Assembly: GCF_000237925.1 (NCBI RefSeq) | Contig: NC_031498.1 | Coordinates: forward strand, 16,035,906-16,099,905 | Reading direction: 5' to 3' | Origin: Schistosoma mansoni | Taxonomy: Eukaryota > Platyhelminthes > Trematoda > Strigeidida > Schistosomatidae | DNA length: 64,000 nt | In this document: positions 33,070 to 43,608 of the stretch, piece after piece | Position numbering within the stretch: position 1 is the stretch's first letter | Layout: each line of letters opens with the position of its first letter | Notes under the pieces: model-generated | What the model was told of the DNA's origin: nothing | The model's input: the letters and a program-made list of their open reading frames with translations, nothing else | Databases searched by the model: none | Translations under genes and position numbers: made by a program

Positions 33070-34508
33070 AAGGAAGAATTATGACACCTCAGAATGAAAG
33101 CAGAGATTCTTCAGAAGTCACGAGGCCGATGTTCCGTCGAACAATCAGAGCAACAATTTTTATAGGTACGTGGAACGTCCGGACAATGTGAGAGACCGGA
33201 AAGACCAGTAAAATAGGAACAGAAAGGAGGAGATACAAATTGGCAGTACTTGGAATCAGCGAAACCCATTAAACACAAGCTGGATAGCAAAAGCTAGATA
33301 CAGGAAAGATGCTGTTATACTCTTTCCACGAAGAGAAAAATGCTCCACGCACTCAAGGAGTTGCTCTAATGCTGTCCAGAGAAGCACGAAATGCACTTGT
33401 GGGATGGGAATCTCATGGACTCAGGATAATCAAAGCATCATTCAAAACAAAGAAGGAGGGGATCACAATGAATGTTATCCAATGTTATGCACCCACAAAT
33501 AATAGCAACGACAACGATAAAGATCATTTATACTCGAGGCTGCAATCAATCATAGCGAAGTGCTCAAGAAAGGACCTGACCATCCTGATGGGAGATCTAA
33601 ATGCTAAAGTTGGAGTGGAAAACACAGGATATGAAGATATAATTCGACGAAATGGACTAGGAGACAGAAATGAAAATGAGGAGAGATTTGCAAATCTATG
33701 TGCATTCAACAAATTTGCTATAGGCGGCACAATATTTCCACACAAACGCGTACACAAAGCTACATAAATCTCACCGGATCACACCACAGAGAACCAGACA
33801 AATCATATTTGTATCAACAAAAATTCCGAAGGACAGTGGAAGATGTGAGAACCAGGGGAGGAGCTGACATAGCTTCAGATCACCACTAGCTAGTGGTTGC
33901 CAAGATGTAACTGAAGCTAGAGAAACACTGGACAACTGGGGGGGGCAGCATTACAAAGGTTCAATACAGCCTTCCTTCGAGATACTCACAAACTCAACAA
34001 ATGCAAGATAACTCTCAAAAACAGGTTCCAAGCTTTACATGATCTACAGAAAGAAGAAACTTAGAGGGAGGACAACTGGAAAGGGATCGAAGAAGCACAA
34101 ACTTCAACGTGTCAGGAGGTTCTGGGACGCAAGAAGCATCATCATAATGAATGGATCTCTATGGGAACCCTGGACAAGATTGAAGAAAGGAAGAACAAGA
34201 AGACGGCAATTAACAACAGTTCAACACATTCAGAGAAAGTCAAGGCGCAAGCAGACTACACAGAAGCAAACAAGGAAGTGAAGAAAAGGATTAAAGCCGA
34301 TAAGCAGAAATACATGGGCGAACTAGCAACGACGTCGGAAAAAGCAGCAAGAGAAGGGAATATGAAACAATTATATGATACAACGAAGAAGCTGGCAGGG
34401 AGATACAGTAAACCAGAGAGACCAGTCAAGGACAAAGAAGGAAAGACAATCACTGAGATTCAAGAAAAGAGGAAAAGGTGGGTAGAAAACGTGGAGGAAC
34501 TGCTGAAT
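33070..34508 (+). mobile_element. SR2-like RTE LINE, endonuclease portion, decayed
   Basis: Encodes the N-terminal part of an RTE polyprotein: 'GTWNVRTM', 'LAVLGISETH', 'QGVALMLSREARNALVGWES', 'MNVIQCYAPTNN', 'LTILMGDLNAKVG', 'GADIASDHH', then the linker 'EKAAREGNMKQLYDTTKKLA'. Several frame changes and stops are present, for example TGA after NVRTM and TAA after ISETH where Trp is expected. It stops at 34508, where a hammerhead-bearing SINE begins, and no reverse transcriptase follows. A different RTE subfamily from the elements at 7.6 and 16.9 kb. Confidence 0.85.
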
Positions 34509-34760
34509 AGATCAGCCGTTTCGTCTTGATGTGGGACTCTTCAATAGTGAATGTCCACCGTCAATTGATTGAGGCTGCACATTAATAATGTTGCATGCTG
34601 GTTCAGTGGTCCAGAGGTTGAGAGTTTTCACGAGAGATCGCAGGCGCCTGGTTCCATTCTGGGTGCGGGGTAGTGTATGAGCTATGCTGAGGAGTCTCAT
34701 GCTAGGATGAAACAGTCGTTCAGTGTTTCGCAACATTCAATGATGTTCTCAATTAAACTA
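34509..34760. mobile_element. SINE with tRNA-like core between two opposed hammerhead motifs
   Basis: A minus-strand hammerhead-like block (34510-34550: GAAAC, stem II, but TTGAAGA in place of CTGANGA) and a plus-strand one (34681-34726) face outward. Between them is a tRNA-like core with A-box-like 'TGGTCCAGAGG' (34607-34617) and B-box-like 'GGTTCCATTCT' (34650-34660). The right arm continues to about 34757 with diverged foldback-family sequence. It abuts the end of the RTE fragment. Confidence 0.65.
34681..34726 (+). ncRNA. Hammerhead ribozyme motif, core kept, stems weakened
   Basis: CTGAGGA at 34687-34693, stem II GTCT...AGGAT with a wobble, GAAAC at 34709-34713, cleavage triplet GTT (a permitted NUH) at 34718-34720. 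Stem I (GCTATG/CAGTGT) has only partial pairing. Activity doubtful. Confidence 0.6.
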
Positions 34761-34871
34761 CTTTCTAATCTCAAACCAATTAAGTTAACGTATTATCAGA
34801 TCATTCAAAATGAATTTTTGTTTAAAATATCACATGATACGAGTGAAATGCAACTAATCAATTAGACTATA

Positions 34872-34996
34872 AGCAAAGATGGATAGTGGCTAGCAGTAGA
34901 ATCTAGGACGGTGTTTCAACCTATTTGAGACTCATCAGCTGGATGTGCTTGCATCTCAGAGTTCATGTTCACTCTAGGACACGAACCCAATACCGT
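34872..34996 (-). mobile_element. SM-alpha-like SINE fragment
   Basis: Minus strand: B-box-like 'GGGTTCGTGTCC' (34979-34990), 'GAGATGCAAGCACATCCAG', hammerhead, then 'CTACTGCTAGCCACTATCC'. Same order as the SM-alpha-like copy at 16112-16320. Confidence 0.75.
34880..34945 (-). ncRNA. SM-alpha-type hammerhead ribozyme, core kept
   Basis: Minus strand: CCAG - CTGATGA (34938-34932) - stem II - GAAA (34917-34914) - short stem III - GTC (34909-34907) - CTAG. All conserved core bases are present. Stem II (GTCT...GGTT) contains wobble and mismatch pairs and stem I has one mismatch, so cleavage may be slow or lost. Confidence 0.75.
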
Positions 34997-35690
34997 TCAC
35001 TTCAAATATCATTAATTGCAGTCCTAAACATCGATGGGAAGATCTAAGTAAGCTATACCAAGTGAATTTAATCAATAAGATCGTTTTAATAGCGAAAACC
35101 AATGGTTGTATCTAAACAGATGACTGGGGATTATTCTCTCATAAGTTCATACAGCGTTTATGGTCGTCATTAAAAGCTATTCAGTAAAACTTAAGCAAGG
35201 TTTTCCTGTGATTGAAAATATAGACCATTGAATACCAAAAATATCATGCTAAATGTTAGACTGGAATTTATTGACTTTTTCTCATATAGAATCATTGGTG
35301 TACAAAACTATTTATTGGGTTAATACGAATTAAACGAATTAATAATAAAATTAAAATGAAGCTTGGATGGAAGGGGAATTTAAAGACGAAGGATGGTGAT
35401 TTGTACTAAACCTCAAATTTAATCGCACATACTGAGAACGATTTTCACTACTATTCAGTTGCAAAGCAATACAATACTTGACTATATAGCATAATATAAT
35501 GATATTTCAAAGTGTGTGTATGTAACAGAGAGCTTGTCCTTCCATTACTAACAATATGGTGCATGTTAAACTAAAAAATAAATGAAACTAGTCATATGCA
35601 CGTCAAATTTCATGATACTGATTGTACCAGCGTTTTTACATGTTAAAAACATCTCTTGATACATTCAAATGAGTAGAAAGGTGACTTTTA

Positions 35691-35693
<3 letters not shown>
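34997..35693. other. Intergenic, no feature recognised
   Basis: AT-rich sequence without open frames or matched repeats. Confidence 0.4.

Positions 35694-35777
<84 letters not shown>
35694..35777. repeat. Compound microsatellite (CT)n(TA)n
   Basis: About 14 CT units run straight into about 27 TA units. Length is likely polymorphic and uncertain in the assembly. Confidence 0.97.
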
Positions 35778-35779
<2 letters not shown>

Positions 35780-36021
35780 CTGTCAACTGAATGGGTTATT
35801 GGACTTTATACATGTAATTGTTTATAAATCACTTTTGTTTATCATGTAGTTCTTGTGGAAAACATGTTTATCTACAAACACTAATTATAGGATGAAGACA
35901 ACGTTGAATAAGTTTTTCTTACTACTGATTTGGTTTTTTTAAAGGTTTTGATTAATGCTTACATTTCACCAATTGTCTTCAGTGAGTTGATATCTCACAA
36001 CAGACGTGGTTGAACTCCACC

Positions 36022-36110
36022 GGTCAGGTTTTACATGGTGATCTAGCTTCAATTGACTCATGATTTCAACTATGAAAATATTGAAATCTCCACAAATCCC
36101 CCTTCTGATA
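36022..36110. mobile_element. Foldback retroposon, single right arm
   Basis: 'CAGGTTTTACATGGTGATCT', 'AGCTTCAATTGACTCATG', 'AACTATGAAAATATTGAAAT', 'CCACAAATCCCCCTTCTGAT': one complete arm of the family, including the terminus. The partner arm and ribozyme are absent. Confidence 0.7.
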
Positions 36111-36404
36111 ATGCTTACATTTATTAATGAAGTCGTAGTTTAAATGATTTTCAAAAATTCAGTTTTTCTGGACCTTTCTTTATCAAACGAAAAATGAAGA
36201 CGAGAATGGAGCCCAATTAAAGAGAAGTATTCACACTGTTTGACAAATTAAGTCATTTTTTTCACCTATAGAATATCATTTCTAAATGTGATTTGACTTT
36301 AAGAATACATAACAAGGAAAATAATGGAATTGAAACTCATTATCTAAACTAAAAGTTTACTTACTAAGGTAGTTTTGTAAATATCTTATACAGTTTGAAA
36401 ATAG

Positions 36405-36540
36405 ATCAGAAGGGGTTTTGTGGAGATTTCAGTATTTTCATAGTTGAAATCATGAGTCAATTGAAGCTAGACCACCATGGAAAACCTGGAAGCACTGGAT
36501 GGCAGTTTCGTCCTATTATAGGACTCCTCAGTAGTGCGGG
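36405..36540 (-). mobile_element. Foldback retroposon, single arm with hammerhead
   Basis: Starts with the family terminus 'ATCAGAAGGGGTTTTGTGGA', runs through 'GTCAATTGAAGCTAGACCAC' and ends just past a hammerhead. Only this arm is present. With the arm at 36022-36110 it forms an outward pair separated by about 290 bp. Confidence 0.72.
36492..36537 (-). ncRNA. Hammerhead ribozyme, core kept, ATC cleavage triplet
   Basis: Minus strand: GCACTA - CTGAGGA - GTCC...GGAC - GAAAC - TGCC - ATC - CAGTGC. Stem I has one mismatch next to the core. Stem II is perfect. ATC is an allowed NUH triplet. Stem III keeps only the A15.1-U16.1 pair. Confidence 0.7.
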
Positions 36541-37209
36541 ATCATGGATGGAGAAATGATATTCAAAAGATTACGAAATCAACTGAAAAATGGAAAGGGG
36601 ACTTTACTTATTTCACTCAAGTTGATTATTCAAAGAATAGATAACTTTTACAAATCAACATTCAATGTCTCAAAACGAATATTTAATGAAATTAACATTT
36701 GTTTGGATAGTAAAATTTTACAACTCATATCAACTTGTAAATTAATATAAATGCGTCTAATCATGGTATCGTTATGTTTATGTTGTATCTTCAGTCCCAC
36801 TTCTAAATAAGTGATATTGAAAACTATTGCTTAGGCGTTAATGGATAATAGTCTGAAAATAAATCCCTCTATTGATCTTACATACTAAAAGTAGTATTGT
36901 GGTGTGCGCTATTTATGCGGATAGACATAAGTAGTATGTAGCAGGAGGAGAAATTGGAATACCTATGAATAAAATATTTAAATGGAGAGAACAGAACGGA
37001 AAGCAGAGAGCAATCACAATAAAAACAGAATTCAAAGAGTGATGGAGTATGTAAAGGACAACTGAAGGAAGATGTGCAAATGATGTATTTAATGTATAAT
37101 TTTCACATTTTACGAAGGAACTGTTTTTGTTCATTACAATATAATAAAGTACGTGGAATTGTTTTTTAAAATACTACACTGAAATCCGTAAGTTTACACT
37201 ACTTCAGAT
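36541..37209. other. Intergenic, no gene recognised
   Basis: A 68-codon open frame (36544-36750) shows no known domain, no splice partners and lies beside retroposon sequence. Treated as chance. Confidence 0.4.
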
Positions 37210-38142
37210 ACATTGTAATCTCTACAGGACTGACTTGTGTCAACACCTGAACTAAGGATAGGGAGTGAAGTAGTCGAACGCGTCGACGAAATCAGTTATC
37301 TTGGAAGTTTGATCATCCCTAATGGGTTGGTGTCTGACGAAATCTCAGCACGGATTCAAAAAGCTCGTTTAGCCTTTGCCAACTTACGTCACCTATGGCG
37401 AAGACGAAATATCCGTCTATCAATTAAGGGACGAGTATACTGCGCATAAGTTCACTCTGTTCTACTTTACGGCTGAGAAACGTGGCCATTAAAAGTAGAA
37501 GATACTCTTAAGTTACTAGTATTTAACCACAGATGCCTTAGAAATATTGCTCGCATCTGCTGGGATAACCGGGTAAGTAATAGTGAGGTTAGATGCAGGG
37601 TGTTAGGGAATGATGGTAAATCAATTGATGAGGTCATGAATGTTCATCGACTGAGATGGTTGGGCCACGTGTTACGTATGCCTGAACACCGATTACCACG
37701 ACGCGCAATGTTGACCAGTGTAGGGGATGGTTGGAAAAGAGTTAGGGGCGGCCAAACCAAAACGTGGCATCAGTGCTTGAAGTCACTAACTTCTAGTCTG
37801 AGCCATGTTGGTAGATGAAGACTACTTGGTTGAGGTCCGCGTGATCATCGTAACCAATGGTTGGAGACTCTTGGTGACATGGGTCAGAATCGATCACAAT
37901 GGCGTAGGTGTATACACTCTTTATCTTCCCTTAAACCTTAAGATTAAAATTGCTTCATAACGTTCTTCCTTCCTATACTATATCCTTATATACAACCTGT
38001 CTTTTATATGTTGCCAACACTAAATTAACTACTATGAATTCGGTGTTCATCTTGTTGTGCTAATGAGGTATGGCAACTTGGACCGATGCATATATGTGCC
38101 TGGTCCTACGTTGTAGCTGACTGACTGACTGACATTTTAATC
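37210..38142 (+). mobile_element. 5'-truncated RTE LINE fragment with 11-bp target duplication
   Basis: Body 37221-38131. The flanks ACATTGTAATC (37210-37220) and ACATTTTAATC (38132-38142) differ at one base. Same subfamily as 4233-5270, but beginning further downstream ('STPELRIGSEVVERVD'), through 'NVHRLRWLGHVLRMPEHR' to the GACT-repeat tail. Stops interrupt the frame (after GRVYCA near 37446 and after LSHVGR near 37816), so it is dead. Confidence 0.85.
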
Positions 38143-38402
38143 TTTAAACAAGTTAGGTATAGCCTAAAGTAGTCTGTTACTTGTTGCTGGAATCCATGTA
38201 TCACATGACACATAGAGTAGGTCAAGGACGATAGGTGAAGATTCATTTTACACCAAAAATAAACCAAAAATGAAGTTTGAACACACTAACCTTTAAATAA
38301 TTCACATTTTCAATAGTCGAATCCGAATAATTTCAACTGAGTAGTATTTGGCATTAATGAATCAATTGTATGAATCCAATTTACAATATCATAAAATTAA
38401 GC

Positions 38403-38594
38403 TCATTCTATGTGAAAATTATATTTGAAATAATCTCAGAGACTGAAATTTAATTCCAACGATTCGTCCAGCAAACTTGTCTGGGCTTTTTCAGGGTAAT
38501 AATCAAAGTCCAAACAAGTTTGCTGGTTGAAACGTTGGAATTATCTAGATTTCAATCTCTGAGATTATTTCAAATATGATTTTCGCATATAATG
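38403..38594. repeat. Foldback element with arms of about 82 bp
   Basis: Left arm 38403-38484 and right arm 38510-38594 are inverted copies with few mismatches ('TTGAAATAATCTCAGAGA', 'CCAGCAAACTTGT'), separated by about 25 bp. No coding capacity. Could be a small MITE or a foldback remnant. No target duplication was identified. Confidence 0.8.
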
Positions 38595-38929
38595 ACCTCT
38601 CTATACTCGGCGCCCAATTTTTTTTAAAACTATTCGTTCTAATACTGACGAATATCCGTATAAAAAAAATCGAGCTGTTGTAACCAATAAATAAAGTTGA
38701 TTTACTGAGTCATATAATTACTCATTTAAATACAACTAGATATCATGAACTATTGGAGGGCATCAATTTTGTATTTTACTCTCACTTTAATTAACTTATA
38801 ACTTAGTCATCTGCAATTGATTAATCACTGAGAGGTGAACAGTTTCATGTATGTCAGTTCTCTTTTAGTGCTAATCAAATTTTATTTATCGAATTGCATT
38901 GTGGCTATCAGTTCAAGTGACCCAACATT

Positions 38930-39025
38930 TCATGCACAATGTTGAGATGTAGGATTGTGGTTGGAGATAGTCGACAGAAAACCCAGGACCTAGGTTTTGT
39001 GCTATTCGGCTCTCGTCAGTAAGCT
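38930..39025 (-). mobile_element. Very degenerate hammerhead SINE-like fragment
   Basis: The minus strand keeps 'GTACAGCTTACTGACGAGAG', 'CGAATAGCAC', AAAAC in place of GAAAC, and 'GTCCTGGGTTTTCTGTCGAC', in the order of an SM-alpha-type hammerhead. G12 is lost and stem II is imperfect. Assignment rests on the order of motifs only. Confidence 0.45.
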
Positions 39026-39654
39026 GTACTTTAAGTGACTTACCTAATCATAAATTGAAACCTTCACAAACTAGATAAATGAAAGTACATATCAAGTGAA
39101 AATTACAAAGAAATTGAGAAATCTATGGTACCAGTGAAAAATAAATGTTATATTCTTGTTTTATTGATTGTCCGTATCTAGTCTGTTTCTCGGCCAATTT
39201 ATAAATTATTCAAAACTAAAAGGACATGTAGTTTTATATCACTTAATATTTAAACTATTTCAGATAATAAACAATTGAACTCTATGCTGATCTTAAATTT
39301 ATAATCACATACACACGTAAACAGATCAATCCTTGAGAGGCAAATATCATTCATGGTTATGTATAGTTATTGTAGTTAAACTATTACTTCGATTTAGATC
39401 GCTAATTAGAAAATACAATTCAAGCAGTATTTACTTAAGGTAATTTTATTGTGAGCTCAATAATTTACTATTAGAATGACTCATTGGAGTTACAATTAGT
39501 AAAATCAAATTTATTTGAATGTCAACGGAAAAATAATAGTTGGTAATAATGTCATTAGGAAATAAAAACATAATTCAAGTTTGGAAATTAATTTGTTTGT
39601 ATGAATAGTCGAAGGAAAGAAAAATGATAAACAGTGGGTATTGTTTTTGTCATT
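39026..39654. other. Intergenic, no feature recognised
   Basis: AT-rich, no gene or repeat recognised. Confidence 0.4.
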
Positions 39655-39790
39655 GTAGTGTGGTGATCAATGTCCTGCTTCTCCAGCACTGAAATGCCAT
39701 TCGAACTCTGTCGACCAGGCTGCAATATCTGGGTTAGAATCCTACGAAAGTGTCAGTTTCTACAAGACCGCAAGTGCTCCTTGCAGATGA
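39655..39790 (+). repeat. Possible tRNA-related SINE remnant
   Basis: Contains a B-box-like 'GGTTAGAATCC' (39732-39742) downstream of 'GTGTGGTGATCAATG', and is GC-richer than its surroundings. An open frame of 88 codons across it has no known domain. Weak call. Confidence 0.3.
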
Positions 39791-42049
39791 GTGCCCAAAA
39801 AAATTTTCTAAAACGTTTCACTTTCTATGATTTAAACTTATCTACCATATCTCAAAATTATTATCAAGTTAGACACTTAGCGGTTGTATTGTCTGAAGTT
39901 GGTTTTCATGATGGATTGTTATCATTTGGAGAATAATAGGGAGATTGTAAGCACTAGATAGTTGTTTTGTGGGTATACATTAATCAGGAGTATAGTACTT
40001 TAAGAAACAACTATCCGATCGTTCGTAGCTTTCGTTCCTTTTAGCCGACATTCTTTCGTAATGGGAATTCAAAATTTTAATTCATTATCGATCAATATGT
40101 TCATAAATTAATTAAGTCATTTATAATTCACCAATAAAACAGAAGTCAGTCAGTTCAAAATTCGTTGGAGAAAATTTTATCAAAATTAAGTAATCCATTG
40201 ATGATGTAATCAACAATAAGACATGATACATAAAAGTCATTCAGGCGTAATTTAATGACAGGATTCAATCGAGATAGATTTAGGCGAACAACTATTATTG
40301 AAACATCGGCTTAGAAACTGGATGCCAAGTTTAAAATTTCTTCAAATTTTGGTTGAACAATACATTATCAAGGTCTAAAAACACATTAGGATTTGAACTT
40401 TCTGTTTTCATTATATTTGCACATCGTAGCGGCATAATAATAATAATGATAATAATATTAATAATAATAGTGGTAATTTAATATCCGTCAGTTAATAGTA
40501 TATCACATCAACAATGGTCAACAATGTATGAAGTTAGCAAGAAGAACGTATTACCAAATATACTCTTTGATAATTTACAAGTGGAGTATTGGCTATACTC
40601 ATTATACAGCCTAAATCAAAATTGCCCCGATTAAAGTAATATTCATGCATACTGAAACCGAATTCAGGCGATCAGACATGCATAAATGTCCGTGTTTACA
40701 ATATTCCAGTACTAGTCATTAAGTATGTCCCATATTTCTATACAAACAACTTCAATGAAAGTAATCTGATTACAAACTTTAATAATCCAAACAACTTCCG
40801 ACACTTTCTTCGGTAAGGTACGTTGCCTAATCAACAATAGTTAGCAGTGCATTATCAAAAAGTCGAATTCCTAGGCTTTTTCGAAAGATTTATTTCATGT
40901 ACACCTAAGCAGCAGATCGAATATGAAATGAGCACGTAAGTTACATGACCTGAAATGTGCAGAAAATTGTAATTCAGTTCTTGTATACATTAAACAAAAC
41001 TCAAGAGTTGTCAAAAATTTAGGAGTATGATCAAGGATACGTGTAATAAGGCTAATACCCACTAGTATATTACTAATAATGATTCACTAAATTGTATAAT
41101 ATATGTTCAAAGGGTTAACAACAGTTCAACATCATATACTTTGAAGACAATAAATGCAGCATCGTTTACAACTTCTGCTGGTGTGGTATTTGTACGAACT
41201 AATGATAATTTTGTACTTAATTCCTGTTTAATTTCGAATTCTAAATAGAATATGTTTGTTTGTGCTCATCTAGTTCTGTCTGAATTAAATTTCACTGTTT
41301 CGGGAATTCCTATCTAGTATAATAATTCGAATACATCTAGTTATTATACAAACTGTGGTGTTTGTATGAACTAATGATTATTTTATTCTTGATGACTGCT
41401 TAATTTCGAATTCCAAATACAAAACGTTCGTTCGTGCTCATATAGTTCTTCTTGGTTCAATTGAGTTATTTCTAGAATCCCGAGTTTGTACTATAATTCA
41501 AATACTTCAAATCATTACACGAACATAAGCTGTTTCAATGCCCACTGATAATTCTTAATGAGTGACTATGAAACTGAAAATATTTCCCTGCGCTAGGATT
41601 TGTCGTTTTATGACTGCACAATAATAAACAAAGAGAATTATGATGTAAATTTTCTTATGATTTTCTATCTACGAATATGTCGCTCTTATCTTAATTACAA
41701 AAAGTAAATCAGGTGTTACTTGGTTGAGAAAGTCACACAATATTTGAATACCACTCAATAAACTGAATGATATTCAAGGGGATCCTAAGAGTTTGGACAA
41801 AATGTGAAGTTTGATTTTCACATCACAGTTCTAAATTAACAGATGCATGATGGTGCAATTGGAATTATGTGATTCCGGAAAAGAATATCTATCACAGAAT
41901 ATGGTAATCCATAAATATTATGAACTGGAAACTAATTATGATTCATTTCAATGAATCTAAAGTGATGTTATCGTTGGTCCTGTTAAACAGTACTAACGTT
42001 TTATTTTGGAGACAGAATATTGTATTTGTAGCTCCGGTTGTAGATAATT
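39791..42049. other. Intergenic; one trinucleotide repeat
   Basis: A TAA/AAT-type microsatellite lies at about 40434-40472. The stretches at 41190-41280 and 41350-41450 resemble each other ('TTTAATTTCGAATTC', 'GTTCGTTCGTGCTCAT' against 'GTTTGTTTGTGCTCAT'), an old local tandem duplication. No gene. Confidence 0.5.
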
Positions 42050-42624
42050 GTAGTATCAGTTTATATGTTAAGCCCATATACTTTATTCTAGCTACTGGCC
42101 AAGCCAATTCACCTATACATTGAGTCATATTTCCCAGTTATGCTGCGGCATAAATCTGATTCCTTTTTGATCGTATGAATGATTGTTTGTTGCTAAAATA
42201 TACGTACTGTCTATCCTCGTATGTAATAAATGACTTGATCCGCGTTGGTTAATAACGGAGTTAAATAAGTCGAATACGAGAATGGATTTAGAATACATAT
42301 ATTTTCTATATTCGTTGATCTGGCCAGAGAATCAGAGTGATGAAGCGAATAAAAGCGAACGAGGCGAAAATGACATGCAGTGGAGATGGCTGGGAAGCCA
42401 ATTCGAGGGCGAAGCGAAAACAATGCGTATCGGAAATGGCGGGGAAGCCAACTCGCTATGAGCAAGCATTACTCAATATTTATAATCAGACAAAAATGAA
42501 TGACAGACATATGATGAATAGGATACGAAGGGTACACATATACGCCCATATAAAAATACAGTCAAGGTTAATAAGCGATTAATTAACAAGATCAAAATAT
42601 GACTCAATGTATAGGTGAATTGGC
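42050..42624 (-). mobile_element. TIR element, left unit, runs into assembly gap
   Basis: Begins with the 81-bp terminal repeat ('GTAGTATCAGTTTATATGTT ... CATTGAGTCATAT') and contains the reverse complement of the centre of the right unit (42985-43448). It stops at the N run partway through its second terminal repeat. The 81-codon open frame at 42337-42582 is the same as the minus-strand one at 42997-43242, so it belongs to the repeat, not to a host gene. Confidence 0.8.
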
Positions 42625-42824
42625 NNNNNNNNNNNNNNNNNNNNNNNNNNNNNNNNNNNNNNNNNNNNNNNNNNNNNNNNNNNNNNNNNNNNNNNNNNNN
42701 NNNNNNNNNNNNNNNNNNNNNNNNNNNNNNNNNNNNNNNNNNNNNNNNNNNNNNNNNNNNNNNNNNNNNNNNNNNNNNNNNNNNNNNNNNNNNNNNNNNN
42801 NNNNNNNNNNNNNNNNNNNNNNNN
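42625..42824. other. Assembly gap (200 N)
   Basis: Placeholder-length N run inside an inverted duplication. Confidence 0.99.
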
Positions 42825-43608
42825 TGCATGAATTCCCACTGGTTGTTTTCACCGTCTCTAAGCTCCAACCATATACTGTAAAACGTCAAAAACGATATTA
42901 TGTAGTATCAGTTTATATGTTAAGCCCATATACTTTATTCTAGCTACTGGCCAAGCCAATTCACCTATACATTGAGTCATATTTTGATCTTGTTAATTAA
43001 TCGCTTATTAACCTTGACTGTATTTTTATATGGGCGTATATGTGTACCCTTCGTATCCTATTCATCATATGTCTGTCATTCATTTTTGTCTGATTATAAA
43101 TATTGAGTAATGCTTGCTCATAGCGAGTTGGCTTCCCCGCCATTTCCGATACGCATTGTTTTCGCTTCGCCCTCGAATTGGCTTCCCAGCCATCTCCACT
43201 GCATGTCATTTTCGCCTCGTTCGCTTTTATTCGCTTCATCACTCTGATTCTCTGGCCAGATCAACGAATATAGAAAATATATGTATTCTAAATCCATTCT
43301 CGTATTCGACTTATTTAACTCCGTTATTAACCAACGCGGATCAAGTCATTTATTACATACGAGGATAGACAGTACGTATATTTTAGCAACAAACAATCAT
43401 TCATACGATCAAAAAGGAATCAGATTTATGCCGCAGCATAACTGGGAAATATGACTCAATGTATAGGTGAATTGGCTTGGCCAGTAGCTAGAATAAAGTA
43501 TATGGGCTTAACATATAAACTGATACTACATAATATCGTTTTTGACGTTTTACAGTATATGGTTGGAGCTTAGAGACGGTGAAAACAACCAGTGGGAATT
43601 CATGCATT
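42825..43608 (+). mobile_element. TIR element, right unit, with inverted flanks
   Basis: Complete unit 42902-43530 (about 630 bp) with terminal inverted repeats of 81 bp (42902-42984 and 43449-43529). The flank 42825-42901 is also the reverse complement of 43531-43608, extending the arms to about 160 bp. No transposase is encoded; a non-autonomous DNA transposon (MITE-like) is the best fit. Diverged relatives lie at 22560-23015 and 45345-45500. Confidence 0.75.

Noticed and set aside
36544-36750. 68-codon open frame beginning with ATG
   Set aside because: No domain, AT-rich, next to a retroposon arm, no splice or promoter evidence.
42337-42582. 81-codon open frame, repeated on the other strand at 42997-43242
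   Set aside because: It is the same sequence in the two copies of the TIR element and resembles no protein; a repeat-borne chance frame.
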